Part shown: in pieces, positions 7,113 through 15,625 of the stretch
Layout of the letters: each line of letters begins with the position of its first letter
Position numbering within the stretch: position 1 is the first letter of the stretch
Assembly (NCBI GenBank): GCA_937921865.1
Contig: CAKZWF010000026.1
Coordinates: forward strand, 1 to 35,511
Source of the DNA: an uncultured Pseudomonadales bacterium
GTDB lineage: Bacteria > Pseudomonadota > Gammaproteobacteria > Pseudomonadales > Azotimanducaceae
Length of the DNA stretch: 35,511 nucleotides
Reading direction: 5' to 3'
The notes under the pieces: generated by a model
The model's database searches: none
The model's input: only the letters and a program-made list of their open reading frames with translations
What the model was told of the DNA's origin: nothing
Made by a program: the position numbers and the translations under genes

Positions 7113-9110
7113 TCACTCGGTATCGGTAGCAATCTCCAGAATCAGATCGTCTGCTGCGATCTGCGCGCCTGGACTTGCTGCCACTTCAATCACTTCACCA
7201 TCGACTTCTGCGATCAACTCGTGCTGCATTTTCATCGCTTCGAGAATGGCCAGTCGATCCCCTGCCTGAACTTTATCACCCGTTGCGACCAGAATTTCCA
7301 GCAGCAGACCATGCATGGGCGCTCGAACGATACCGCCTCCACCTGCCTGGCTATCATCTTCACCGCCAGCGGCAACATCGGTCACGCTGAAAGTACGCAG
7401 TCCAACGGTAAGCCACAGGGTGCTCGCGCTTTCGGCTGCAAAAACAATCTGCGCGCTGCGCCCGGCAACTTTCAGAGTTGCCGAAGCTGTATTCATAGTC
7501 ACCAGCTCGATTTCAATTTCACGTTCAACGACACCAACCCGATAGCGCCTGTCACCGAGTGCATGCACGGAGAGCGTCACCGGTTCGCCATCACCGGTAT
7601 CGTAGACGCGAATCGATTCGAGATCTGCGGTACTCGACCAATCCAACAGTTCACTGCACACATGCACCGAACCCGCCAGAGCGAGCTGTTGTGCCAGCGC
7701 ATGTTGAACCACTGCGGCAACCGCCAGGTTTTCGGCAGAAAGCGCAGCCAGGCCATAGCCGCTCTCGCCATAGGTCTGCGCGATAAACGCGGTAGTTGCC
7801 TGACCGTCTGCAAACACCGGCTGATCGAGTGCATCCAGGAGAAAATCCCGGTTACTCTGTAGTCCGAACAGTGCGGTGTCGCTCAGCGCCTGCAGGAGCC
7901 TGCGGCGCGCTACGTCCCGATCTGCTCCGTAAGCAATGATCTTGGCCACCATCGAGTCATAGAAAGGCGACACTTCACCACCGGTTTCAATGCCGTCGTC
8001 CACCCTGACACCTTCACCGTCAGGCGTTTTCCACAGCAGCACCGGACCGGTGCTCGGCAGGAAATCCTGGGCAGCATCTTCAGCATAGAGCCTGACTTCG
8101 ATCGCATGCCCACGCAGCGTGACATCTGCCTGAGTCAGCCCCAGCGGCTGACCTTCGGCCACCTGCAGCTGCATCGCCACGAGATCCAGACCAGTCACCA
8201 GTTCGGTCACCGGATGTTCAACCTGAAGCCGGGTATTCATTTCCAGGAAGTAGAAATTACCGTCACTATCGAGCAGAAACTCCACCGTACCCGCACCGCG
8301 ATAGTCCACAGCACGCGCAGCTTCCACCGCAGCCGCGCCCATCCGCTCACGCAGTTCGGCTGTCATCACCGGACAGGGTGCTTCTTCGATCACTTTCTGA
8401 TGGCGCCGCTGCACTGAACAGTCGCGTTCGCCAAGATGGATCATACCGCCGTGTGCATCCGCGAATACCTGAATCTCAACGTGTCGAGGCGCAATGATCG
8501 CCTTTTCAAGGATGAGCACGCCGGAGCCGAAAGCATTCTCGGCTTCGGAGCGCGCCAGGCGCAGCGCATCCGGCAGATCTTTAGCGTTATGCACAAGGCG
8601 CATGCCGCGACCACCACCGCCAGCGGCCGCTTTGACCATCAGCGGAAAGCCGATATCAGAGGCTGCGGCCAGCAGGGTTTCTTCGCCCTGATCTTCTCCT
8701 TCATAACCCGGAATACAGGGCACGTCGGTGGCCAGCATCTTGCGTTTGGAGACCGCCTTGTCACCCATAACTTCGATCGCGTGGGCGGGAGGTCCAACAA
8801 AAATCAGCCCGGCCGCCGCAACAGCCTGAGCAAATGCGGCATTCTCGGAGAGAAACCCGTAGCCGGGATGGATCGCATCCGCGCCGCTGGCCAGCGCCGC
8901 ATCGATAACGACATCGCCGCGCAGATAGGATTCAGAAACCGGAGCCGGACCGAGGCAGACGCAATCATCCGCAAACTTGACGTGCGGAGCCTGGGCATCC
9001 GCCTGCGAATACACCGCCACCGTGCGGATTCCGAGTGAACGCGCTGTGCGCATCACCCGCAACGCGATTTCACCTCGATTGGCCACCAGCAGAGTATTGA
9101 TTCTGTTCAT
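7113..9110 (-). CDS. Acyl-CoA carboxylase alpha subunit (biotin carboxylase + BCCP)
   Basis: 665 residues, the usual size for the alpha subunit of methylcrotonyl-CoA or geranyl-CoA carboxylase. The biotin carboxylase domain starts at LLVANRGEIALRV; Lys160 and AAAGGGGRGM (161-170) form the ATP-grasp loop, ERDCSVQRRHQK (228-239) the bicarbonate/ATP site, and EMNTRLQVEHPVTE (290-303) the catalytic Arg region. A linker (about 450-590) precedes the C-terminal biotinyl domain, where Lys627 in EAMKMQHE is the biotinylation site. It carboxylates biotin with ATP and bicarbonate for transfer by the beta subunit. The beta gene ends eight bases upstream, so the two are co-transcribed. Ribosome site AGGTGG. 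A geranyl-CoA-type substrate is suggested mainly by the beta subunit. Confidence 0.93.
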   Translation of the reverse strand: MNRINTLLVANRGEIALRVMRTARSLGIRTVAVYSQADAQAPHVKFADDCVCLGPAPVSESYLRGDVVIDAALASGADAIHPGYGFLSENAAFAQAVAAAGLIFVGPPAHAIEVMGDKAVSKRKMLATDVPCIPGYEGEDQGEETLLAAASDIGFPLMVKAAAGGGGRGMRLVHNAKDLPDALRLARSEAENAFGSGVLILEKAIIAPRHVEIQVFADAHGGMIHLGERDCSVQRRHQKVIEEAPCPVMTAELRERMGAAAVEAARAVDYRGAGTVEFLLDSDGNFYFLEMNTRLQVEHPVTELVTGLDLVAMQLQVAEGQPLGLTQADVTLRGHAIEVRLYAEDAAQDFLPSTGPVLLWKTPDGEGVRVDDGIETGGEVSPFYDSMVAKIIAYGADRDVARRRLLQALSDTALFGLQSNRDFLLDALDQPVFADGQATTAFIAQTYGESGYGLAALSAENLAVAAVVQHALAQQLALAGSVHVCSELLDWSSTADLESIRVYDTGDGEPVTLSVHALGDRRYRVGVVEREIEIELVTMNTASATLKVAGRSAQIVFAAESASTLWLTVGLRTFSVTDVAAGGEDDSQAGGGGIVRAPMHGLLLEILVATGDKVQAGDRLAILEAMKMQHELIAEVDGEVIEVAASPGAQIAADDLILEIATDTE

Positions 9111-9118
9111 AACGCCAC

Positions 9119-10741
9119 CTATGCCCGCGCCACGCCGAAGCTGTTGGGCTGCACCCTACGGTTGCGGGCCTCCAGACAGGTTTCCAGCGCAAAACCCAGT
9201 ACCTTGCGGGTATCACGAGGATCAATCACGCCGTGATCAAGGTTGCGCCCGGAGGTATAGAAGGCACCTTCCTGTCGATCGAAGATGTCCACAATGGTAT
9301 TGCGCTGTTTGGTCAAGGCTGCCTCGTCGACTTCCTCACCGCGCCGGGCAGCCGAAACCTGTGCTACCTGGGTCATGGTTTTCGCAGCCTGTTCACCGCC
9401 CATCACGCCCGTCGCCGCATTAGGCCAGGAAAACAGAAACTCCGGCTCAAACGCATAGCCCGACATACCATAATTGCCTGCGCCGAAGCTGGCACCGATG
9501 TAGAGGGCAATTTTTGGCACCCGCACGTTGGTCACCGCCTGAATCATCTTCGAGCCATGTTTCACCATGCCTTTCTGTTCATATTCAGTGCCGACCATGT
9601 AGCCGGTGATGTTGTTCAGAAAGATGATCGGGATGTCCGCCTGATCACACAGCTGGAAAAAGTGAGTCGCCTTGTTGGCCCCTTCAGTATCAAAGGGCCC
9701 GTTGTTGCCAATAATGCCGCAGGCAAAACCCATAATGTTGGCCTGTATACAGACTGTGGCAGGCCCGAAACGCGGTTTGAACTCAACAAAGTCTGAACCG
9801 TCAACAATTCTGGCAACAACTTCCCGAACGTCGTACGGGGTGGTGTAGTCAACGGGGACAACGCCAGCAATTTCATCCGAGTCATAGACAGGCGGTACTA
9901 TCTCCGCTCTGGCAGGCGCGACCGCGCGGTTGTTCCAGCCCAGTCGCCCCACCACATCTCGCGCGATGGCTATGCCATGGGCATCGTCGTCAGCCAGATA
10001 TTCCACCAGACCAGTGGTAGACGCGTGCATTTCCGTGCCGCCCAGCTCACGCTCATCGGCAACTTCGCCAGTCGCGGCGCGAACCAACGCTGCACCACCG
10101 AGTGCGGCCATGCCATTGTTTTTAACCCCAATCACATAATCCGACATGCCGGGCATGTACGCACCGCCAGCCGTGGATGGGCCATGCAGCACCACCATTG
10201 TCGGCAGCCCCGCGGCACTCAGTCTTGCCAGGTTGCGAAACAGCTTGCCGCCATCCGCCCACAGCTCTACTTCATAAGCCATCAGGTTAGCACCGGCGCT
10301 TTCCACCAGGTGGATAAACGGCAGCTTCAATCGGATCGCCATTTCCTGCGCGTTGAGAGCCGCCAGCCAGCCCCCGCGCGTTGCCGCACCGGCGCGGATG
10401 CCGCTGTCGTCGGCCCAGACCATACAGCGCACGCCACTGACAAAGCCGATCCCCAGGATCACACTGCCGCCGGGAATACTGGTCTCGGGATTCGGATCCT
10501 CAAGCAGATAGTTGCTCAGGGTATGCAGTCGCAGAAACGGCATACCGGGATCAAGCAGTCGAGCGACCCGTTCATGCGGTGGAATCTGACCGCGCTTTTC
10601 AAACGTTGCCCGGCGACGGTTGGAAGCAGCCACGGCGCGATCTTCCAGCGCGCGCAGTTCGGCAATCAGCGCCAGCAATTCTTCGCGATTGCGTGTGAAG
10701 GTTTCGCTCGAGGTTGCAACTCGGGATTTAAATACAGGCAT
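9119..10741 (-). CDS. Acyl-CoA carboxylase beta subunit (carboxyltransferase), geranyl/methylcrotonyl type
   Basis: 540 residues with both crotonase-like carboxyltransferase halves. The N-half has VESAGANL (146-153) and STAGGAYMPGMSDY (189-202); the C-half has NNITGYMVGTEYEQKGMVKHGSKM and GASFGAGNYGMSGYAF, the biotin and oxyanion regions of this family. In methylcrotonyl-CoA carboxylase the loop after the ESAGANL-type motif holds a Phe that closes the acyl pocket; here the matching segment is DGGKLF with Gly164. A glycine at that point is what I recall from geranyl-CoA carboxylase AtuC, so a longer branched substrate is plausible. Odd: the usual AGPPLVKAATGE reads LGGAALVRAATGE, with both prolines replaced. 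Start has GGAGGG six bases upstream; the isomerase gene lies 45 bp before it. Confidence 0.92.
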   Translation of the reverse strand: MPVFKSRVATSSETFTRNREELLALIAELRALEDRAVAASNRRRATFEKRGQIPPHERVARLLDPGMPFLRLHTLSNYLLEDPNPETSIPGGSVILGIGFVSGVRCMVWADDSGIRAGAATRGGWLAALNAQEMAIRLKLPFIHLVESAGANLMAYEVELWADGGKLFRNLARLSAAGLPTMVVLHGPSTAGGAYMPGMSDYVIGVKNNGMAALGGAALVRAATGEVADERELGGTEMHASTTGLVEYLADDDAHGIAIARDVVGRLGWNNRAVAPARAEIVPPVYDSDEIAGVVPVDYTTPYDVREVVARIVDGSDFVEFKPRFGPATVCIQANIMGFACGIIGNNGPFDTEGANKATHFFQLCDQADIPIIFLNNITGYMVGTEYEQKGMVKHGSKMIQAVTNVRVPKIALYIGASFGAGNYGMSGYAFEPEFLFSWPNAATGVMGGEQAAKTMTQVAQVSAARRGEEVDEAALTKQRNTIVDIFDRQEGAFYTSGRNLDHGVIDPRDTRKVLGFALETCLEARNRRVQPNSFGVARA

Positions 10742-10786
10742 CAGCCCTCCAGAAAGACAATGCTAGACAGGTCACCAGGCGCAAGC

Positions 10787-11551
10787 TCACAGACCAGAAA
10801 AATCCGGTTCACGCTTCTGCGCGAACGCCAGCAGCGCTTCGCGGTTCGCAGCGCCACCGCCGAGCTGGGCCAGACCTTCGTTTTCAGCGGCAATCGAGGT
10901 GCGTAGCTGCTCGCGAATTGGATCCAGCATCAGCCGCTTGGTGGTCTGCAGCGAAGTAAGCGGCAGACGGGCCAGTTTTTCCGCCTGCTGCCTCACTCGG
11001 GGCATCAGGCTTTCTGCTTCAAGCAGTTCCAGCGCCAGACCCGCCTCGACACATTCCGCCGCACTCATCCACTCAGCCGACAGCAGAAACCAGTTGGCAC
11101 GCTGGCGACCCATCAGCAGCGGAAAGGTGAAGGTACTGGCGGCTTCTGCGGTGAGACCAAGCGCCGAAAACGGGCAACGCAGGCGCGCCTGCTCGGACAT
11201 GAACACCAGATCTGCCAGGCCGCAAATGGTGGCACCGATTCCGGCACCCACGCCGTTAACCGCGACAATAAATGGTTTGGAGAAATCGAGGATGGCATCC
11301 AGCAGACCGGGGAAACCGTGAATCGACTCGCGCTGCGGCGGGCGGCCCATTTCCAGCAAATCCGCACCGGCTGAAAAGGCTCTTCCTGCGCCAGTCAACA
11401 CCAGAACTCGAACCCGGGGGTCGGCTTCTGCATCCAGAAATGCCTGAGCCAGTTCATCCATCAGCAGGCTGTTGAACGCGTTTAATGCTTCCGGGCGGTT
11501 CATTTCAACCACCCGAACCCCACTTTCATCAAGAATATTCAGTGTGTCCAT
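10787..11551 (-). CDS. Enoyl-CoA hydratase/isomerase family protein
   Basis: 254 residues, crotonase fold. AFSAGADLLEM (58-68) and VNGVGAGIGATI (98-109) are the CoA and oxyanion-hole segments. The hydratase glutamate position in Q-P-E-x-x-x-G is replaced: the segment reads CPFSALGLTAEAAST (126-140), leaving Glu136, the arrangement of yeast Eci1 and PaaG isomerases. So double-bond isomerisation, or a specialised hydration, is more likely than classic crotonase activity. It is the first gene of the minus-strand run leading into the carboxylase pair. In the acyclic-terpene pathway a crotonase-family enzyme (AtuE) acts on the carboxylation product, so its neighbours fit, but I do not assign that name. 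It is divergent from the BVMO at 11623. Confidence 0.86.
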   Translation of the reverse strand: MDTLNILDESGVRVVEMNRPEALNAFNSLLMDELAQAFLDAEADPRVRVLVLTGAGRAFSAGADLLEMGRPPQRESIHGFPGLLDAILDFSKPFIVAVNGVGAGIGATICGLADLVFMSEQARLRCPFSALGLTAEAASTFTFPLLMGRQRANWFLLSAEWMSAAECVEAGLALELLEAESLMPRVRQQAEKLARLPLTSLQTTKRLMLDPIREQLRTSIAAENEGLAQLGGGAANREALLAFAQKREPDFSGL

Positions 11552-11622
11552 CGTTTCTTCTGTAGTATTTTTTACCCGGAGCGGATGTCAGATACTAACA
11601 CTTGGAGAAAGAGGGGAAATTC
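11552..11622. promoter_or_regulatory. Divergent intergenic control region, carboxylase operon / BVMO
   Basis: This 71-bp gap separates two divergent start codons, so promoters for both sides should lie here. On the plus side GATACT (11591-11596) resembles a -10 box and GGAGAAAGAGGGG (11604-11616) is the ribosome region of the monooxygenase gene. A T-run at 11568-11573 is AT-rich. No convincing -35 box or palindromic operator is seen. Confidence 0.35.
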
Positions 11623-13260
11623 ATGAGTTCGGCAGTTGAGAAGGCTAGGGAAGTCGATGTGGTCATCGTCGGCGCCGGATTTGGCGGCATGTATGCGCTC
11701 TACAAACTGCGCAACTCCGGTTTGAACCTGGCGGTGATCGAAGCCGGCAGCGATGTCGGCGGCACCTGGTACTGGAATCGCTACCCGGGCGCCCGCTGTG
11801 ACGTGCCCAGCATCGAATACTCCTACAGTTTTTCCGACGAGCTCCAGCAGGAATGGAACTGGACCGAGATCATGGCCGCGCAGCCGGAAATCCTCAGCTA
11901 CGCCAACCACGTTGCCGATCGCTTCGACCTGCGTAAAGACATAACTTTCGACACCCGGGTAACAGCCGCCCACTTCCAGGAGGCTGACCAGCGCTGGCTG
12001 GTGACAACAGACTCAGGAGAACGGATCAGCGCCCGCTTCTGCATTATGGCGACCGGCTGTCTGTCGGTGCCGAACACGCCTGAAATTACCGGACAGGAAG
12101 ACTTCCAGGGTCCGATCTACCACACCGGCCGCTGGCCGGCTGAAGGCGTGGACTTCACCGGCATTCGGGTCGGATTGATCGGAACCGGATCATCCGGCGT
12201 GCAGTCGGTGCCGGTGCTGGCAGAACAGGCGCAGCATCTGACCGTATTCCAGCGGACTCCGAATTACACCATGCCCGCCGGCAACGCTCCGCTGAGCGAA
12301 GAGTTCATTGCCAGAGCTAAACAGGATTATCCTGAAATCCGCCAGCAGCAGCGTGCGTCCCAGGTAGGCATCGTCGGCTACGGCTTTGGTTTTGGTGGCA
12401 TCGCCGGCATGGAAGAAGCCACCAACTCCATTCTGGAAACGACTGAAGAACAACGGGCGGCGGCGCTGGAAGCCAAGGGATTCGCGGCCATCCGCGACTA
12501 CGCCGACATCCAGATCGACCCACAGGCAAACGAACTGGGTTGCGAAATGTATCGCCAGCAGGTGCGCCGTATTGTCGACGATCCGGACACAGCCGAAGGC
12601 TTGCTGCCTCGTGATTATCCGCTCGGCTGCAAGCGGCCGGTGATCGATATCGGCTATTACGAAGCCTTCAATCGCGACAATGTCACGCTGGTGGACCTGC
12701 GCAAAGGCGGCATCGAGCGAATCACGGCAACAGGCGTCGCCACCGAACAGGGAGACTTCGAATTCGATGCGCTGGTGTATGCCACCGGCTTCGACGCTAT
12801 GACCGGCGCGCTGCTGTCCATGGATATTCAGGGTCGCGACAACCAGCGCCTGTCTGAGCACTGGCAGGCTGGCCCGAAAACCTATCTGGGCCTGCAGATG
12901 AGCGGCTTTCCGAATCTGTTCACCATCACCGGTCCGGGCAGTCCTTCAGTGTTGAGCAATATGCTGGTCTCCATCGAGCAGCACGTGGACTGGATTGCCG
13001 ACTGCATCAACTACCTGGATCAACAGGGCTTGAAAACCATCGAAGCGCTGCCTGAAGCGGAAAGCGAGTGGGTAGAACACGTGAACGCGGTGGCCGAAGG
13101 CACAATGTTCACAGCCCCCAGCTGCAACTCCTGGTATCTGGGCGCAAATATTCCAGGTAAACCCCGTATCTTCATGCCGTACGTGGGCGGTGTCGGCGAG
13201 TACCGCAGGCGCTGCGATGAGATAGCCGACAATGGCTACCAGGGTTTTGCACTGGGTTGA
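11623..13260 (+). CDS. Flavin-containing Baeyer-Villiger monooxygenase (cyclohexanone-monooxygenase type)
   Basis: 545 residues from the ATG at 11623, which has GAGGGG five bases upstream; a TTG at 11602 is open but unlikely. The FAD Rossmann motif GAGFGG (17-22), GGTWYWNRYPGARCDVPS, the exact BVMO fingerprint F-x-G-x-x-x-H-T-x-x-W-P (residues 161-172), the NADPH motif GTGSSG (187-192) and the catalytic arginine (R338) in CKRPVIDIGYYEAFNRDN are all present. It uses NADPH and oxygen to turn a ketone into an ester or lactone. Soluble. It is divergent from the carboxylase operon and convergent with the acyl-CoA dehydrogenase gene, which fits ring or side-chain ketone oxidation feeding acyl-CoA catabolism. 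Substrate not determinable from sequence. Confidence 0.93.
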   Translation: MSSAVEKAREVDVVIVGAGFGGMYALYKLRNSGLNLAVIEAGSDVGGTWYWNRYPGARCDVPSIEYSYSFSDELQQEWNWTEIMAAQPEILSYANHVADRFDLRKDITFDTRVTAAHFQEADQRWLVTTDSGERISARFCIMATGCLSVPNTPEITGQEDFQGPIYHTGRWPAEGVDFTGIRVGLIGTGSSGVQSVPVLAEQAQHLTVFQRTPNYTMPAGNAPLSEEFIARAKQDYPEIRQQQRASQVGIVGYGFGFGGIAGMEEATNSILETTEEQRAAALEAKGFAAIRDYADIQIDPQANELGCEMYRQQVRRIVDDPDTAEGLLPRDYPLGCKRPVIDIGYYEAFNRDNVTLVDLRKGGIERITATGVATEQGDFEFDALVYATGFDAMTGALLSMDIQGRDNQRLSEHWQAGPKTYLGLQMSGFPNLFTITGPGSPSVLSNMLVSIEQHVDWIADCINYLDQQGLKTIEALPEAESEWVEHVNAVAEGTMFTAPSCNSWYLGANIPGKPRIFMPYVGGVGEYRRRCDEIADNGYQGFALG

Positions 13261-13283
13261 CCGTCCGGATTAAACCCTGCTGA

Positions 13284-13308
13284 ACTGAATCTTAAACGTC
13301 GATTCAGT
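13284..13308. terminator. Hairpin between convergent BVMO and acyl-CoA dehydrogenase genes
   Basis: ACTGAATC and GATTCAGT form a perfect 8-bp inverted repeat around a 9-nt loop, just after the BVMO stop and reaching over the stop codon of the convergent dehydrogenase gene. There is no T-tract on either side, so an intrinsic terminator is only possible. Confidence 0.35.
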
Positions 13309-14488
13309 CCGGCAGACCCAGTACCCGCTTGGCAATGATGTTGAGCTGTACCTCTTTAGTACCACCAGCAATCGTCAGAGATTTGCCGTAGAGCCAGTTG
13401 CGGGTAATCGCCTGCTCAGCGGCCGAAAACTCAGGATCTTCAGTGCCCAGCGAACGGATGCCCATCGCTGACACCATCAGCTCATCCCCTTCCTGCTTCA
13501 GCAGAGCGCCGGAGAGCTTTATCGCAGAAGACGCGAAGCCTGGGGCATGCGACTTCAATTCCTCGATAACGCGCTTCTGGGTTAACTGTTGCGCAGCATC
13601 GCTGATCAGATAGTTGATCAGGCGACTGCGCAACGCCGGATCAGAAATACGGCCACTGTGAGTTGGGGCATGCTCTAAAACGACTGCGGGCACCCGGCTT
13701 ACTTCGTTGCGCCCGCCCTGCGAACCGGAAATGTTGATCCCGGCATGAGTTGAGCGTTCGAACTGCAACAGCCGTTTGCCCACGGTCCAGCCGTTGTCGA
13801 CCCCGCCAATCACGTCGTCTGCCCGGGCCAGCGCATCTTCAAACACGGTCTCACAGAAGGGTGACGCTCCGGACAACAGACGGATCGGATTCACCTGCAC
13901 CTGAGGTTGCGACATGTCGACCAGGATCAGGGAAATGCCCTGATGTTTCGGTTTTTCCGGTGAGGTGCGCACCAGCACGAAGATGTAGTCGCAATCCACC
14001 GCGTCGCTGGTCCAGGTTTTGCGGCCATTCAATACATAGTGATCGCCGTCACGCACTGCACGACAGGAAAGGCTCGCCAGATCTGACCCGGCACCAGGTT
14101 CTGAGTAGCCCATTGCCCAGGCACCGTCACCCCGCGCAATCTGCGGCAGCCAGCGGGCTTTCTGGTCGTCAGTACCGAACTCGAGAATGGTCGGGCCGAT
14201 ATAATTCACGCCGCGTCCGGTCAGCGGTGTGCGTGCGTTGATCCGCTGCAGCTCTTCGATCAGCACCCGGTACTGCTCTCGATCCAGCTCAGCGCCGCCA
14301 TACTCTCGAGGCCAGGTCGGCACCGTCCAGCCCTTCTGGGCCATCCGCTCGAGCCAGAGCTTCAGATCGGTGCCGAGATCCAGTCTGCGAGCGCCTAGGG
14401 ACATCGGGCCGGTGCCGCGTGCCCCCGGTGGACAATTGTCTTCAAGCCAGGAACGTGTCTCGGATCGGAAGATATTCAAGTCAGTCAT
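13304..14488 (-). CDS. Acyl-CoA dehydrogenase family protein
   Basis: 394 residues with the three-part acyl-CoA dehydrogenase fold: N-terminal helices, a middle beta domain with MGYSEPGAGSDLASL (126-140), where the family binds FAD and substrate, and WTSDA near 159, then a C-terminal helical domain ending in IAGGTKEVQLNIIAKRVLGLPD, the G-G-T-x-E-x-Q FAD contact. The sequence style is that of the FadE subset found in sterol, terpenoid and cyclohexane-carboxylate catabolism rather than the short-chain type. It introduces a double bond alpha-beta to the thioester. It follows the CurA-like gene by 40 bp on the same strand. No partner dehydrogenase subunit lies next to it, though some such enzymes are heteromeric. 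Confidence 0.9.
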   Translation of the reverse strand: MTDLNIFRSETRSWLEDNCPPGARGTGPMSLGARRLDLGTDLKLWLERMAQKGWTVPTWPREYGGAELDREQYRVLIEELQRINARTPLTGRGVNYIGPTILEFGTDDQKARWLPQIARGDGAWAMGYSEPGAGSDLASLSCRAVRDGDHYVLNGRKTWTSDAVDCDYIFVLVRTSPEKPKHQGISLILVDMSQPQVQVNPIRLLSGASPFCETVFEDALARADDVIGGVDNGWTVGKRLLQFERSTHAGINISGSQGGRNEVSRVPAVVLEHAPTHSGRISDPALRSRLINYLISDAAQQLTQKRVIEELKSHAPGFASSAIKLSGALLKQEGDELMVSAMGIRSLGTEDPEFSAAEQAITRNWLYGKSLTIAGGTKEVQLNIIAKRVLGLPD

Positions 14489-14491
14489 CTG

Positions 14492-14537
14492 TTCATCTGT
14501 CCCAGGTTTCAGCTATTGCAGATTTCATCTATCCCAG
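14492..14537. repeat. 14-bp direct repeat flanking the CurA-like/dehydrogenase junction
   Basis: TTCATCTGTCCCAG (14492-14505) and TTCATCTATCCCAG (14524-14537) match at 13 of 14 bases, 32 bp apart. The right copy covers the stop codon of the reductase gene and the left lies just before the dehydrogenase start. No known site is recognised. Confidence 0.55.
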
Positions 14538-15614
14538 AATGTTTCTTCTGGCTCTTTGGGTTTCAGGCGCTTGAGCCGTTGTCGGATCGTCGCCTATTTT
14601 CACCAGGGTTTTGCCGAAGTTACCTCCGGAGAGCATCGCCGCGAACGCTTCCGGCACGGAATCCAGCCCCTGCCAGACATCCTCCCGGTATTTGACCAGG
14701 CCATCGCGAATCCATTCCGTCATCTCTGCCAGAAACTTCTCCTGATGGGATTGGACAAAATTGCGTACATGCAGACCATGCACACTCACCGCCTGACGCT
14801 CAAAAAACGGCGCACCCGTCTGCCGCCAGACCTCGCCTGCATCCCGACCATCGGTATTACCATATTGCGAAATCATGCCACAGAGTGTGATCCGGGAATT
14901 TCTGTTCAGCAGCGGCAGCACGTTTTCATAAACCTCACCGCCGACATTTTCGAAATAGACGTCGATGCCATCCGGACAGGCAGACTTGAGATCAGCCGCG
15001 AAGGTTGGTGAAAGTCTGGACACACAGGCGTCGAAGCCCAGCTCATCGACCACGAAATCACATTTTTTCTGGGCTCCGGCGACGCCAACCACCCGCGCGC
15101 CTTTGATCCTGGCAATCTGCCCCGCAGCCTGGCCTACGCCTCCAGATGCCGCGGAGATCACCACGGTCTCACCGGGTTGAGGATCACACTGCACGTAAAC
15201 ACCCGCGTAAGCTGTCAGGCCCAGCATGCCGAGAATGCCAATGGCAGTAGAAATTGGTGCCGAATCAGGATCGAGTTTACGGGGAAACATATACCCGAAC
15301 ACATCGACCCCGGCGCCGGTCAGACCATGAGTCTGCCAGCCATTGGTATTGAAGATGATATCGCCGGGCGAAAACTCACTGCCGTTATCGACCGTGACCT
15401 CGGATACAGTACGGCCGTGGCAGACGTCGCCTACCGCCTCCAGACCGCCTCGACGTCGGCCCCATTGATACGGGTCCAACGACAGATAGATGGTCCGGGT
15501 CAGCGCCTGGCCGACAGCCGGTTCGGGGAGTGGCGTTTCAATCAGTTCGAAGTCACCGTCACTGGGCCATCCCAGGGGTGGTTTTCTCGCCATCGTCCAG
15601 CTGCGATTCAACAC
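14529..15614 (-). CDS. Zinc-free MDR NADPH-dependent enone reductase (CurA / LTB4-dehydrogenase-like)
   Basis: 361 residues starting at a GTG, chosen because AAAGGAGAG lies just upstream (15620-15628). SLDPYQWGRRR is the family's substrate-loop start, and AASGGVGQAAGQIAR (155-169) is the zinc-free NADPH-binding motif of the medium-chain dehydrogenase/reductase superfamily. YFENVGGEVYE and MISQYGNT are typical of the curcumin reductase / prostaglandin-reductase branch. No zinc ligands. These enzymes reduce the C=C bond of enones and enals. It sits between an AmpG-like transporter gene (74 bp upstream) and an acyl-CoA dehydrogenase gene, so it probably saturates an intermediate of the same pathway. 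Upstream lies the 11-bp repeat array at 15626-15690. Confidence 0.88.
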   Translation of the reverse strand: MLNRSWTMARKPPLGWPSDGDFELIETPLPEPAVGQALTRTIYLSLDPYQWGRRRGGLEAVGDVCHGRTVSEVTVDNGSEFSPGDIIFNTNGWQTHGLTGAGVDVFGYMFPRKLDPDSAPISTAIGILGMLGLTAYAGVYVQCDPQPGETVVISAASGGVGQAAGQIARIKGARVVGVAGAQKKCDFVVDELGFDACVSRLSPTFAADLKSACPDGIDVYFENVGGEVYENVLPLLNRNSRITLCGMISQYGNTDGRDAGEVWRQTGAPFFERQAVSVHGLHVRNFVQSHQEKFLAEMTEWIRDGLVKYREDVWQGLDSVPEAFAAMLSGGNFGKTLVKIGDDPTTAQAPETQRARRNILG

Positions 15615-15625
15615 AGTTACTCTCC

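Noticed and set aside
7068..7862. 264-codon plus-strand frame across the biotin carboxylase 3' end
   Set aside because: Antisense to the biotinyl domain; the His/Cys/Gln-rich product has no family resemblance.
9977..10906. 309-codon plus-strand frame opposite the carboxyltransferase gene
   Set aside because: It overlaps a certain gene on the other strand and extends into the crotonase; no ribosome site, no recognisable domain.
12190..12861. 223-codon minus-strand frame inside the BVMO gene
   Set aside because: Antisense to a protein with all BVMO motifs; composition is that of a shadow frame.
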